Below are positions 11,660-22,028 of a DNA stretch of 64,000 nt, piece after piece (the stretch's first letter is position 1; each line of letters starts with the position of its first letter). Below the pieces are notes generated by a model. It had not been told where the DNA came from. It saw nothing but the letters and a program-made list of their open reading frames with translations, and did no database searches. Source of the stretch: Adineta ricciae (Eukaryota; Rotifera; Eurotatoria; Adinetida; Adinetidae); NCBI GenBank assembly GCA_905250025.1, contig CAJNOJ010000055.1, positions 372,001 to 436,000 of the forward strand, given 5' to 3'. The position numbers and the translations under genes are program-made.

Positions 11660-14600
11660 ATGGTCGATATATTCAAGTCGGCTATTGACGCAGCATTCGG
11701 TGCTGGATCGAGTGCTCGTATTACGAATAATATTGGACTAGGTAGCGGTTCATCGGGAGCAGGGAGTGGAGGTGTTAGAAGCGATTTCACTGGTCAAATT
11801 GTTGATGTCGGAAACATTCGATTGCGCGTTGGAAATCAAATTGCCGAGGGTAAATCATAAACTTTCTGTTTATTTTCATATGCAATCGATTTTTCAGGTG
11901 GCTATGCGTTGGTATTCATTGCCTACGACGTTAAAACAAACAAAGAATACGCATTAAAAGTAAAATAGCATATTGAATGAATGAACGAGTCAATGATTTG
12001 TCTTGTCTCTTCAGAGATTGTTCGCTGCAGATGATAGCGCAAGAAAAGCTATTGCTCAGGAAATATCATTCCTAGTAAGTCGAACTTCTTCGACATCATC
12101 CGAAATTATGTGTTCTGCGTTTAGCAAAAACTAAATGGTCATCCGCATATCGTTCCATACATAGCCGCAGCATCAAATCAAGATCCAACGTTACGTCGTA
12201 CGGAGTATTTACTTGTAACAGAATATTGCTCCGGTGGACGGCTATATGAACGAGTTGTTCATCGTTCGAAATCATTAGAAGTGGAACAAGTCATTCAAAT
12301 TTTTTACCAAATCTGCCGCGCTGTGAAACACATGCACGAACAAGAACCGCCCATCATTCATCGAGATCTAAAAGTCGAAAATTGTCTTTTAACATCCGCA
12401 GGTTTCATTCAATTGTGTGACTTCGGCTCGGCAACCACGAAAGTCTACCTACCGGATGAAACTTGGACAGTTAAAAAACGCGATTTCGTCGAAGATGAAA
12501 TGACTAAAGTTACGACACCAATGTACAGAGCACCGGAAATGTTAGACACGTACAGTAATTATCCTATCAATGAACAAGTAGACATTTGGGTAATGGAGAG
12601 AGGATTTTCTTTGAGTTGTTTATTGTTTATAACGAATGGTTTTAGGCACTTGGTTGTCTTCTGTATTATTTATGTTTTATCAATCATCCGTTCGAAGATT
12701 CAGCAAAATTACGAATTCTTAATGCAAAATATACAATACCTGCTAATAATACAAAATATACTGTCCTTCATGATCTTATACGTAAGTAGTCATGCGCAGT
12801 AAAATGAAACGGAAATTGACCGTTTTCTCTCGGGAGATTTATGCGCTTTTAGCAGAATGTGATTTGAGATAATAGTGAATGAATATGCGGTTCATTCGTT
12901 TAGGCACTTTGTTACAAATTGATCCTCGTCAACGGCCAACAATTCATACGCTTGTTGAAAATATCGAAGATATAGCCATTGGAAATGATGTCGGTCTCAA
13001 CGAACCACTAATGTTTCTTTTCAATACAAATGAAATAATATCGCCAACTAATACAATGACTTCCTCTGGTGCCGCCGTTAACCCGTCACCGATAAGTGAG
13101 ATAACATCTTTTCTTCTTATTTAAGAAGCTTCATCAATCACACGTGATTTAGATGCTCCAAGACCACCGACAACTGCTAGTAGCTCGTCATTTGGTGCTG
13201 GCGTGAGCAGTTACCTTCCATCATCGATCAAAGGTTTAAATACATCGGGAAAGACATGGATGAAGAATATTTTAGACACATCCACGAAAGTAATCAATGA
13301 AGGTGTTCAACAAGTTAAACAGTAAAGAAAATTTGCCTTTCACCCAATTGTTTTCGTTGATGGATGTGTCTTTTCGATAGAACTTTAGCCACAAATGTTC
13401 CAACAAGCTCGACAATTGGAGGTTCTAGTCCACATCATCATTTCGAAGTTGATATGAGTTATATCTCATCGAAATTAATCGGTAAAGACGCTCATTTGTA
13501 AAAACAAATCGCTTGCATTCGTTGTTATTCTCAGTCATGGCTACACCACGTGATAATCCAACAGAATTAGCTGGTCGTCAATCCGCGGAATTAATTCGTG
13601 ATTCACTTGATACAAAACATTCCCAATCGTACATGCTGTTCTCGCTCGATTATCCGCATCGCAATCATCCAAGCTATCGAAAAGAAATTTTTCACAATCG
13701 AGTCTGTTATTGATTCTACAAATGAATTCGAACTGTCCTTGTTTTTCTTTTTGTTATCATTTAGGTGATCGATTTACCGCTAGGCGATGAAAAGCATGCG
13801 CCACGTCTGATCGACCTTTTATGTTTCTGCCAAAAGCTCAGTTCGTTTTTGTTGGAATCATCATCAAACGTCGCTGTTCTTCATTGTTATGTAAGAATTT
13901 ATTGAAGTTTTCGAATAATTACGAGGAAATGTGTCGCATAGGATGGAAGAAATCAAGTTGCTTTTGCCGCATGTGCATTAATTGCCTACCATGGACTGTT
14001 TCAACAAGTGGATCACATTGTTCGGTATTATGAAGCCCGCCGTTGTGCACATCCTATGTTGACAATGTCTCAAAAAAGGTTTTTCTCCTCCTTTTCCTTT
14101 TTCATTCAAGTTGAACTTTTGTTTTCCGTAGATACATTCAATATATCTGCGATTTAGCATGTGGCACAATCGAAAGACCGCATTTTAATGAGCTGGTTCT
14201 GAAATCAATCAATCTCTCACCAGTTCCACTATTCAATCGAGAAAGGTTTGTATTTTCAACTCGAGAATCCATGTGTATCCATCAACTTGTTATAGAAATG
14301 GTTGTCGACCATATGTAGATATTTTAAACCCAGAGGGTAAAAAGATATTTTCAACGTATCAAGATTCAAATAAACTTCGGTGAGAACTGGTTTTCTCGAT
14401 GTGATTCGAATAAACTCTTGACTCTTAGTTTGTTTACTGCAATGGACGGTGTTTGTCTCGTGCCACTCAATGTTCCGTTCAATGGTGATCTGACAATTCA
14501 CGTTTCACATGCTCCTGTCGGCTTATCATTACACGCCCATGTGAGTTCACAATTCAAATGCTGTTCGAAATGAAAGATGAACTCTTTCTCTAGGACGGTG

Positions 14601-15903
14601 GCATTCGCATATGTGAATTAACGATAAATTCAAACTTTTGTTCCTTAAATCATTCCGAATTATCTTATTCGCGGTAAGTCATCATATGAACAATACTCAA
14701 ATCGTACTCACGTCTTCGTTTAGATATGAATTGGATGGTATTGAACATACGGAAAAGTATCCGCCATCTTTCCGTGTTACACTTGACACAACAGTATCGA
14801 AACGAACGGCATCAAACGATCAAGATGTTATTTCGAAACAATTGGACAGTACATCGAAAAAACCACAATGTCTGTTCAAAGACGATATCGAATTTCGCCA
14901 TACGATTGAAGAATACGGTGAGTAGTTTGTAAATTCTTTCCTTCTTTTATATTCGAATATCGCTTTGAATAATCAATTAGAAAAACGATTTAAAATCTCG
15001 AGTGGTAAGACTCTATATTGTTCCAGTTCGTTGTTGTTGTTGCTTATCTTTACAGATCAAATTACATTCTATTACAAAATCTCATTTGATTTTGTTTCTT
15101 CTTCTTCTTCTTCTGTAGGTGATGGTTATCAATACCGTGGTAACTTTCCAACGGAATCGCCTTCATTGAACCGTTCGACTAAGCTCAATGCTGCTCAACC
15201 AACTGCAAATGTTAGTAATCCATCTTCTCCTCAAGTTAATCGTCGCGCATCTCCGTCACCGCAAACGACCTTCTCGAATCCATTTCAAGAGCAACAAGGA
15301 GAAACTAAAGCTTCGTTTCAAGAAGAAGCACAACCTAATGACGAAGTCGCAGTTGGCACTCTACTTGACATCACTGGCGATGATTCGCACGCTTTTCAAA
15401 GCCAACCAACCATGCTGACGAATACCCAAAACGATCTGTTTGATTTACATATTGACACTCCATCAACATTTTCAGCTCCGATTCAACCAGTCAAAACCAA
15501 CGATTTGCTTGGCGTTGATTTCAATTCAATGCCATTAGATAAACCGATACTACATCGAAATGCGTCGGAAACTGTCCTACCTCCACCTATGCAAGCAACA
15601 ACTATACTCAAAGCAGAAACCAAGTCAACATCGAATCAAAATATCAATCGTTTAGATCCATTCAAAGATTTATTTACATCATCGTCAACAACACAAAAAA
15701 CGTCAAGTAATGAAAGTCTGGCTGCTAAACAAGCTGCGGGTAAGACAACTTTTCTATTATACTCGTCGTCGTCGTCGTCGGTAGATGTCGCACATTTACA
15801 CGAATGACGAGCGTTCATTCACCGTTCTGTTTCTCTTCCTTCTGTTTCCATATATAAGGAAAAGAGTAAGAGACATCGTCGCCCACTTCGGTGGTGCATA
15901 TAA

Positions 15904-15935
<32 letters not shown>

Positions 15936-16715
15936 GGCCCCTGCGCAAGGATGACACGCAAAATCGTGAAGCGTTCCATATTTTTTTTCATTTAGCTGCA
16001 GCAAAAACGCCCAGCACACCGCCTACATCAACAACATCGATTCCTAATTACAATATCAATCTAGCAAGTAAGCCGACTCCTCCGCCCACACAACAACAAT
16101 CTAGTAAGAAATCTCCTCACTGAAAAATAACAAGTTCTTTCTCTTTTGCCACTGATAGATCCGGTTCAACCACCTCCGTCTCAAGCTCGTTCTCAAGCGA
16201 CTAAGATCGATTTCGATACATTAGTTCGAGAACAAGCAGGAATGTCGGATTTCGGTTCAAAAGCACGGCAAGGTACTGCAGCTATCGGCGATATACGTAA
16301 AGCCGAACTAGCTAAAGATCTTGATCCAACCGTGCTCAGAGTATGTTTTCCTTGTCGTTAACGCTGACTTGAATCTTCATCGTGTTCATTCGATTAGGTT
16401 CGAGAATGGACTGAAGGCAAAAAGAGAAATATTCGAGCATTATTATGTTCACTATCAACAGTCACATGGCCAGAATGCGCTTGGGGTGGATGTCATATGC
16501 ATGATTTATTAACTCCCGACCAAGTTAAGAAAGTTTACCGAAAAGCTGTTCTTTACATTCATCCGGACAAAGTAAGAGACTTGATGAATAATCTTGCATT
16601 CGAACGAAGATTTCTCTTGTAGCTCCGTGGTGATCCGAATGAGCCGTTAGCAAAATTAATTTTCGTCGAACTCAATGAAGCCTGGTCTCAATTTGAACAG
16701 GAAGCAAATCAATGA
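11660..16715 (+). CDS. GAK: Cyclin-G-associated kinase / auxilin (kinase, PTEN-like and J domains)
   Basis: GAK recruits Hsc70 to uncoat clathrin vesicles. The NAK-family kinase domain has the lysine at about K84 (EYALK), HRD at about 183-185 ([10 protein letters not shown]), CDFGSA and a [10 protein letters not shown] activation segment. A PTEN/auxilin-type phosphatase-like and C2 region follows; its P-loop reads HCYDGRN, so it is probably lipid-binding and not catalytic, as in auxilins. A linker carries clathrin and adaptor motifs ([21 protein letters not shown]). The J domain at the extreme C-terminus has YIHPDK and ends [14 protein letters not shown]. About 20 short exons are visible (first 11660-11849, second 11898-11959). 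The start codon lies 145 bp after the DBT stop, with an acceptor-like TTTTTAG at 11619-11624. The intron at 15740-15995 contains a U6 snRNA gene. Confidence 0.93.
15850..15857 (+). promoter_or_regulatory. TATA element of the U6 snRNA gene
   Basis: ATATATAA lies 28 bp upstream of the predicted U6 5' end, the spacing expected for an RNA polymerase III type 3 promoter. A proximal sequence element should lie another 25-40 bp upstream, but I cannot identify its consensus for this organism. Confidence 0.7.
15878..15984 (+). ncRNA. RNU6: U6 spliceosomal snRNA
   Basis: The region from about 15901 is nearly identical to human U6. It contains the ACAGAGA box in GATACAGAGAAGATT, the AGC triad in TTAGCATGG, the internal stem-loop and Lsm-binding T-rich end. 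The 5' hairpin has a CACTTCGGTG core with compensatory differences from human. Length is about 107 nt and the gene ends in a run of eight T, a Pol III terminator. The 5' end is uncertain by one or two bases. The gene sits in the same orientation within an intron of GAK. It looks intact and has its own TATA element, so it is probably functional and not a retro-copy: no A-tail or target duplication is seen. Confidence 0.97.
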
Positions 16716-17113
16716 TCGAAAGAGAAAAAACAAATCATTCCTTTTCTGTTTATTTTATTTTATTCTTTATCTTATTTTCTACGTTGTGCAATTCATAGTG
16801 TCACCTAAGCTAAACCAAAACACGTCTAAGCATAAGAATCATCGTCTCATTTCAATTCTCAATATTTCTATCAGCCAACTGTGTTCGTTTATGTATAATT
16901 CTGTATTTCCATTGATCTTTTTCCTTCTCTCTGTATGTGTTACGTAACAAACAACCACTAAATAAATCTAATGGCTATTCTGAGTATTTGGATCGAATTC
17001 AAACCTATCAATATCTATCGAGACGCGTAAAATAATTTATTTGCGAAAAAAAAGACAACAAAGCAAAGACGTGTTCGTATTTAATCAAATGTGCAGTTGA
17101 GATTTGGTTGACT
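16716..17113. other. Convergent 3' region
   Basis: This region lies between the GAK stop and the stop of a minus-strand gene. It has AATAAA near 16960 and a T-rich tract, and nothing else is recognised. Confidence 0.5.
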
Positions 17114-17632
17114 TCATCGGACTTGTGAAGTCGCACCGAGACTACCGAAGAGTCCGACACGTTCTCGGCTACCGGATCGTTTAGGTGGTAAGATATTATC
17201 GTAGTTGATCTCGGGAGTATGTGCAGCAACGTCGACCGATTGAGCTTTCTTGAATGGATTTCGAGCTTTTTGTGGTGTACCGAAACTGAAGGGTGCAGCT
17301 TGCTGTTGTTTTGGCGCAGTCAAGCCTTGTACTGCTTCTTCCAAAGCAGCTAGTTTCGTTTCTAGTTCTTTAATTTGTATACGTGACTTCATGTCGTGAT
17401 CTTTCAATCGCATGCCTTCCGCTTCTAACATTTCACATCGGACAGTCAAACAATCGAATGGTGTGTGATCAGTATCTTGTTTCTTCATTAATTTATTACG
17501 ACATATGCGACATAAATGATTGTGCGTTTCCATGTTCGCATATTGAATCGTATTGACCGAGCCGAGTGTCGTGACGGACTCCCGAGGAAGAGGAGTGTTT
17601 TCGCTCAACGGTGCGTATGGTATTTCGCTCAT
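17114..17632 (-). CDS. Unrecognised 172-aa protein with paired-Cys motifs and coiled coil
   Basis: This is a single-exon open frame of 172 aa with an ATG start at 17632. The N-terminal third contains HLCRICRNKL and, after about 20 residues, CLTVRC. These two CxxC-like pairs and nearby histidines could bind zinc. A predicted coiled coil follows (about residues 65-105, with SRIQIKELETKLAALEEAVQ). The C-terminus is Pro/Ser/Lys-rich and disordered (PFSFGTPQKARNPF, RSGSRERVG). I do not recognise the family. Codon use and the hydrophobic heptads look genuine. An upstream non-coding exon cannot be excluded. Confidence 0.65.
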   Translation of the reverse strand: MSEIPYAPLSENTPLPRESVTTLGSVNTIQYANMETHNHLCRICRNKLMKKQDTDHTPFDCLTVRCEMLEAEGMRLKDHDMKSRIQIKELETKLAALEEAVQGLTAPKQQQAAPFSFGTPQKARNPFKKAQSVDVAAHTPEINYDNILPPKRSGSRERVGLFGSLGATSQVR

Positions 17633-18069
17633 GGTTCGCTAAAAGGGTGTTCTTCGAATGAAATGTTACGATGGTTATTTTGTAATATGTGTGTACTTCG
17701 TTCAAGGTTGCAAAATGAGAAAATTATTCGACAGATATGACGAACATGGCTTTATAAACAACAAGGCTATTGATCATCTGTCATGCGTGTAGTATAATCT
17801 AGTACAATGATAAAAACATGTTTTTATATTGTTTTAGTTTAGAATCATAGTTGAAATTACGCACATATCTTTGTCATAACGTTTTCGTGTTTGTAAGAGA
17901 AAATTCGAAGCGACGCAATTAAGGTAGTGCTCATGGGAATAGATCTACCGAAAGCACGTTGATACGACGAAATCGCACTGCTCAAGGACAGATTACTGTC
18001 GTAATCGTTAGTATGATGAGTTAAGTTGATCTTTCAAAAGGTGGCAGTGAGTGTCGAGACTTGGTCAAA
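17633..18069. other. Divergent promoter region
   Basis: This region lies between the start codons of a minus-strand and a plus-strand gene, so it probably holds both promoters. No TATA box or repeat stands out. Confidence 0.45.
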
Positions 18070-18492
18070 ATGCGAGTTTGCAGAGGAAAAAACGCATTCT
18101 ATCCATTCGATGGATTCCTTCCTATTCAACTCAAGAAACCATTTCATTCTGATACGACTAAAATGCCATCAGCAGCTGAACATATTCAAGAATTGATTCA
18201 TCAATATCCTGTGGTTGTTTTCTCCAAATCAACATGTCCGTATTGTCGAACAGCGAAGAAGCTTCTATCGAAATATAATTTAGAAGACAAGTATTACGTA
18301 CTCGAACTGAATGAACTATCGAATACCGATGAATATCAAGATGAATTAAAGAATTTAACTGATGATCGCACCGTACCACGAATATTCATTGGCGGCAAAT
18401 GTATTGGCGATGAAGAAGATTTGGAAAATTTAGAAAAACAAGGTGATTTAACAGTTTTATTGAAAAAACATAAAGCGATCGAAGACTTGTAA
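18070..18492 (+). CDS. GLRX: Dithiol glutaredoxin (CPYC type)
   Basis: Glutaredoxin reduces disulfides and protein-glutathione mixed disulfides with GSH. The open frame is intronless with ATG at 18070, giving 140 aa. The active site CPYC follows VVVFSKST. Further family features are the TVPRIFIGG cis-proline/GSH-binding loop and GDEEDLENL. The first 31 residues (MRVCRGKNAFYPFDGF..) precede a second in-frame ATG at 18163 (MPSAAEHIQELI), where most cytosolic glutaredoxins begin. The extension is basic and could be a mitochondrial presequence, so two isoforms from two starts are possible, as in GLRX2. A poly(A) signal lies at 18537-18542. It is convergent with the next gene, whose stop lies 98 bp away. 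Confidence 0.92.
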   Translation: MRVCRGKNAFYPFDGFLPIQLKKPFHSDTTKMPSAAEHIQELIHQYPVVVFSKSTCPYCRTAKKLLSKYNLEDKYYVLELNELSNTDEYQDELKNLTDDRTVPRIFIGGKCIGDEEDLENLEKQGDLTVLLKKHKAIEDL

Positions 18493-18589
18493 TAGTAATA
18501 TTCTTTTTTTTTTGTAATCAAGCATTTTCCTAGTCAAATAAATTCTAATCCCGCGTTTTCGATAGTTTCACGATATGATTAGATGATTA

Positions 18590-19169
18590 TTATACTTCCC
18601 ATACGCTACTATTCCGAGTGTCATCTACAACCTCCGTCGGTGGCTTCTGACGGCTAAAGCGCATGTACAAATAACCACCAATGCCTAATACGATTACACC
18701 AACGAGCACAAGCATAAATCCAGAACTTTACAGAAGAACGAGAGAGATTTGCGAAGCTTTAGTGAAAATAAAGCTTACGATGAGTTGGTATCTTTGTCCG
18801 TTTTTTTCTTGTCGTCATCATTATCATCATCATTGTCAGCGTTGGATTTTTTCGCTATTGGCTGAAGCGTCGTCAGACGTTCAAATGCTAATCGTTGCCG
18901 AAGACAATCTTGCGTCAGTTGCTCTTCCGGACATGAATAATGTCCGCTACCGCATAAAGGTAGTTGACAATATGGATTAATAGTTGCTGTGGTGGTTTCC
19001 GGTGCTACCGCTATGAGACATAATCGTCACTATTTATCGAAATTGAGAGAAATCATTTACTGGTTGTGGTAGGAAAAATAAAGTTAGACACGTGGGTCGC
19101 AACTCCCTGAACATAGCTCCACACAGTTAAGACACTGTTTACAAAAGTTTTCAAGCTAGTGAAAAACAT
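18590..19169 (-). CDS. Small type I membrane protein, family not recognised
   Basis: Three inferred exons (19061-19169, 18779-19010, 18590-18725) with GT..AG introns of 50 and 53 bp sum to 477 nt, 158 aa, in one frame. The N-terminus (MFFTSLKTFVNSVLTVW..) could be a signal peptide. A Thr-rich stretch and four closely spaced cysteines (YCQLPLCGSGHYSC, then DC) follow. Next comes an acidic Asp-rich segment, a single membrane helix (FMLVLVGVIVLGIGGYLYM), and a cytosolic tail ending SSVWEV. No exon is longer than about 230 bp, so simple open-frame searches miss this gene. The predicted topology is a short Cys-containing ectodomain on a single-pass anchor. Function unknown. Confidence 0.65.
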
Positions 19170-19901
19170 CACTTGTCGTTCTTGTAGAGCCGAAAAAAAA
19201 ACAATCGAATTCAACAGAAAAGAAAACAATCAAAAAACAGAAAGAGAGGCGCTTTATTCCAATCTTATAGATAGTTTTATGGATAAGTCAAATTGAAACT
19301 TGAATAGCGACATGATTGATTTCGATTGACGATTGTATCGAGATCATTCGATCACGAGATTAGATTAATAATGATCGACGTCAAAGTTTGGTGGCATTTA
19401 CATAAAAATCGACTAATCTCCGGTGTTAATTCGTCCACAATGGCTAAAAGGTCGTGCTCTTCGTTGCAACTACTACCCTTGAATTCTAGTATACATTTCT
19501 CACGTTGAAAAATAGGTTCATACATCGAAATCTGTCGTCGCAAGTAACTTTTCCGTCGATTCTCAATCGATACCAAAGCTGACTTTCTTTGTTGTGCTGA
19601 ACGTCAAATGAGATCATCATTCATGTTGATGATGAGGTGATTCTCAAGTGTTATTTATGCGTACTTTCATTTCATGTTCTCTTGTATTGCTCCTGTTGAT
19701 TCAAAAACTGCTTTGCATAACATAATCTTTATCACACATAGATAACCTTATCTAATGTTACCGTTAGCGTGCTCAAGAAGATATCTTAAGTTGAAAATAT
19801 TCATATAAAAGAAAATGCTTAGTAGGAGAACCTTTTACTTATCATTAGTAAAAGATCAACAAGAATAAAGTACAAATATCAAAGTTTTGTTTTTCATATA
19901 G
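19170..19901. other. Divergent intergenic region
   Basis: An open frame of 74 codons on the minus strand at 19352-19576 has no clear splice partner or known domain, and I do not call it a gene. The right edge ends in a pyrimidine-rich acceptor-like ATATAG directly before the next ATG. Confidence 0.4.
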
Positions 19902-20671
19902 ATGTTTTTTAATATAATCAACGTTTCGGATGTTCGACCTGGCGATCATCTCTATCGATATCGATGGTTTGAAGTTCAAGAAGGTATTGCCGTTCAAAGC
20001 TCACAGCTTGCTCCTATCTTAGTTTTGACTTATGTGAAGAATACACTTCGATTATTGACACTAAACGAATTCAAAGGACGAAGTTGCTTGAGACGAGTGA
20101 TTTACAAACAAACTAACAATTGTTTTAAAACAACGCGAAATATATGCACCCGTCCGCCGGAAGAAATCGTCCAAAACGCCTTCCTTCTGTTCGAATGGAT
20201 TAAGAAATCGCCCGATCGTGTACGAACACTTTTCCCCCATGATCTGTCTCAATTCGCTCGACAATGTTGTACGACAGTGCATGAACAGTGGCGTGGCCGA
20301 TTCCAGTCGATATCCGAACAACTATCGGCGAAGAAACCGTTCGAGAAAGGTACTTCGTCATTCATATTTTCAATGACTCATTCTTGAATCATTCTAGAAA
20401 AAAAATCACATAAGAGTAAAGCATTCAATGCTGCGCTCCTATCCGGTATGCCGTTTCGACAAGCTTCTCAGATCGGAAAAGAAGACTTTTGGATTGAGAA
20501 TGGTTTATCTCAAACTGAAAAAAGTAAGAAATCAATCTTTTGATCAACATGACAACTCATCGAGATTTTCATTTAGATTCGATCACTACGGTAGATGTTG
20601 CAGATGAACCTCTCATATTCACTTCGACGCCGATAGACGATTCTTCAGACGAGAATGTATCTCTAATCTAA
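19902..20671 (+). CDS. LRAT/HRASLS (NlpC/P60-like) domain protein, probably lacking catalytic residues
   Basis: Three inferred exons (19902-20349, 20398-20523, 20577-20671) give about 222 aa. The start VRPGDHLYRYRWF..GIAVQ resembles the beginning of LRAT/H-rev107 acyltransferase domains. RPPEEIVQNAFLLFE..DLSQFARQCC aligns by pattern with the helix and NCEHFA..C motif. In the canonical family a His precedes the GI/xYVG strand and the Cys of NCEHF is the nucleophile. Here these positions read as VQE and DLSQ, so catalysis is unlikely. The C-terminal tail is acidic and Ser/Thr-rich. AATAAA lies 19 bp after the stop. The family call is from pattern only and is moderately sure; a fully unrelated fold remains possible. 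Confidence 0.5.
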
Positions 20672-20809
20672 TTTGTTTTTGTAAAACAGAATAAATGTAA
20701 AGTGCACTCGCAGATAATGAAAAGATCATCAGTGTGATTGATCTTGGAATGAGTGATTATCGAAAGCCGATGAGTTCATTCTATTCAGAATTTTTATTTG
20801 AAAAAACAG

Positions 20810-21901
20810 TTAACAATCGATTCTCGTCAACAATAGATCGACAACAAGATGATCTAAACGAGGTCCATACGGTTTAACACATTCGATATGTTCAATATCA
20901 CATTGATAATCATCATCATCAGAATGAACTTCTTTCATCAGAGTTCTAATACGTTGTCGAACATTTTCACTCCATTGTTCATGCGTTTCTTCTTTGGTAT
21001 TTGCTACACCATGCACATGTAGCCGTCCACCTTCGCGTCGAAGCGCTCGACAGGCGATTGACCAGCTGGCTTCCGACGATGGAATTAAACCGAGATTACA
21101 CCGGTCAGCGACACCCACGGGACATGTCTATAGAAAAAAAGATAGATGACAAACATGAAGAAAACCAATGAGTCTACCTTTTGATTATCTCCTAGTAAGA
21201 GTGTGTAACGATCTTGATCGATATGATTAGCTTCGAGATTACGACGCAAGGCTTCCAAGGAATCAGGATTCCATTCACAAGCATACACATATCGCGCATG
21301 TCCATGGACGAGAAATGGTAATGTGAAATATCCGATTCCGGCATATAAATCAACGATCGTCTCATTCACGCAAGTTACTCGACCCATTCTCATTCGTTCC
21401 GTATTATTACCAGCACAGAACATACTTTTATCCACATTGTATGAAAACCTAAAATAAAATCCATCTTTTTCACTGTCATGATATCTCTAGAGCAAAACTA
21501 ACCTACTTTACACCGTTCTCGACTAAATGTACCCACGGATCACTGCCAAGTACTAGTCGTGTGGTTGGTGATCGAAAGTCGTCATTTTTAATTGCGCCTT
21601 CGAAAGCAATGCGTTTGATTGATGAGCCAAATGCTTGAGCTACCGTCGTCCAAAACAGATCTGATGCTAAAAAGGTATAAGACGTCTACATTTACGAATA
21701 GGTGAAAGAAAAAAATTACTAACGTATATGTGTTGTCCATCGAGGATCAACAAAACAACGCGATGACGGAAGGAGAAGCATATCGCCATGAATACGCCAC
21801 TTTCGTGGAATATCATTTGCTAATTGTTCATCCCAAGTTAAGTCATGTTCAGTACAAAGAGTCTGCAATCGATTGGTGAGTTTTGCACGAGGAGAGGTCA
21901 T
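20810..21901 (-). CDS. TRMT12: tRNA wybutosine-synthesizing protein 2 (aminocarboxypropyl transferase)
   Basis: TYW2/TRMT12 transfers the 3-amino-3-carboxypropyl group of S-adenosylmethionine to the tricyclic base at G37 of tRNA-Phe in wybutosine synthesis. Inferred exons start with 21724-21901. Later exons carry KIPxx-like N-terminal sequence (IPRKWRIHGDMLLLP), FSYNVDKSMF, the SAM-binding motif VDLYAGIGYFTLPF, ACEWNPDSLEALRRN, and NLGLIPSSEASW followed by the C-terminal strand. NLGLIPSS and the WNP motif match TYW2 better than the related Trm5. It is last in a head-to-tail minus-strand series, 127 bp behind PREP, with an acceptor-like GTTTTAG two bases before the ATG. Confidence 0.93.
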
Positions 21902-22028
21902 ATCTAAAACGTTAATAACCGTGTTTATCGTGCAGAGACACGTGTCGTTTATTTAATCTCGTATCAATAAAAAAAAAAGAAGTATTGCTAAAAAGATTGC
22001 AAAGGAAAATATGTTCTCGTTGCTTGAT

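Noticed and set aside
15878-15984. U6 sequence as a processed pseudogene
   Set aside because: There is no A-rich tail or flanking duplication, essential boxes are intact, and a correctly spaced TATA element and Pol III terminator are present.
19352-19576. Minus-strand 74-codon frame between the membrane-protein gene and the LRAT-like gene
   Set aside because: It reads fairly protein-like but has no recognisable domain, and adjacent splice sites could not be joined to other exons. Kept as possible, not called.
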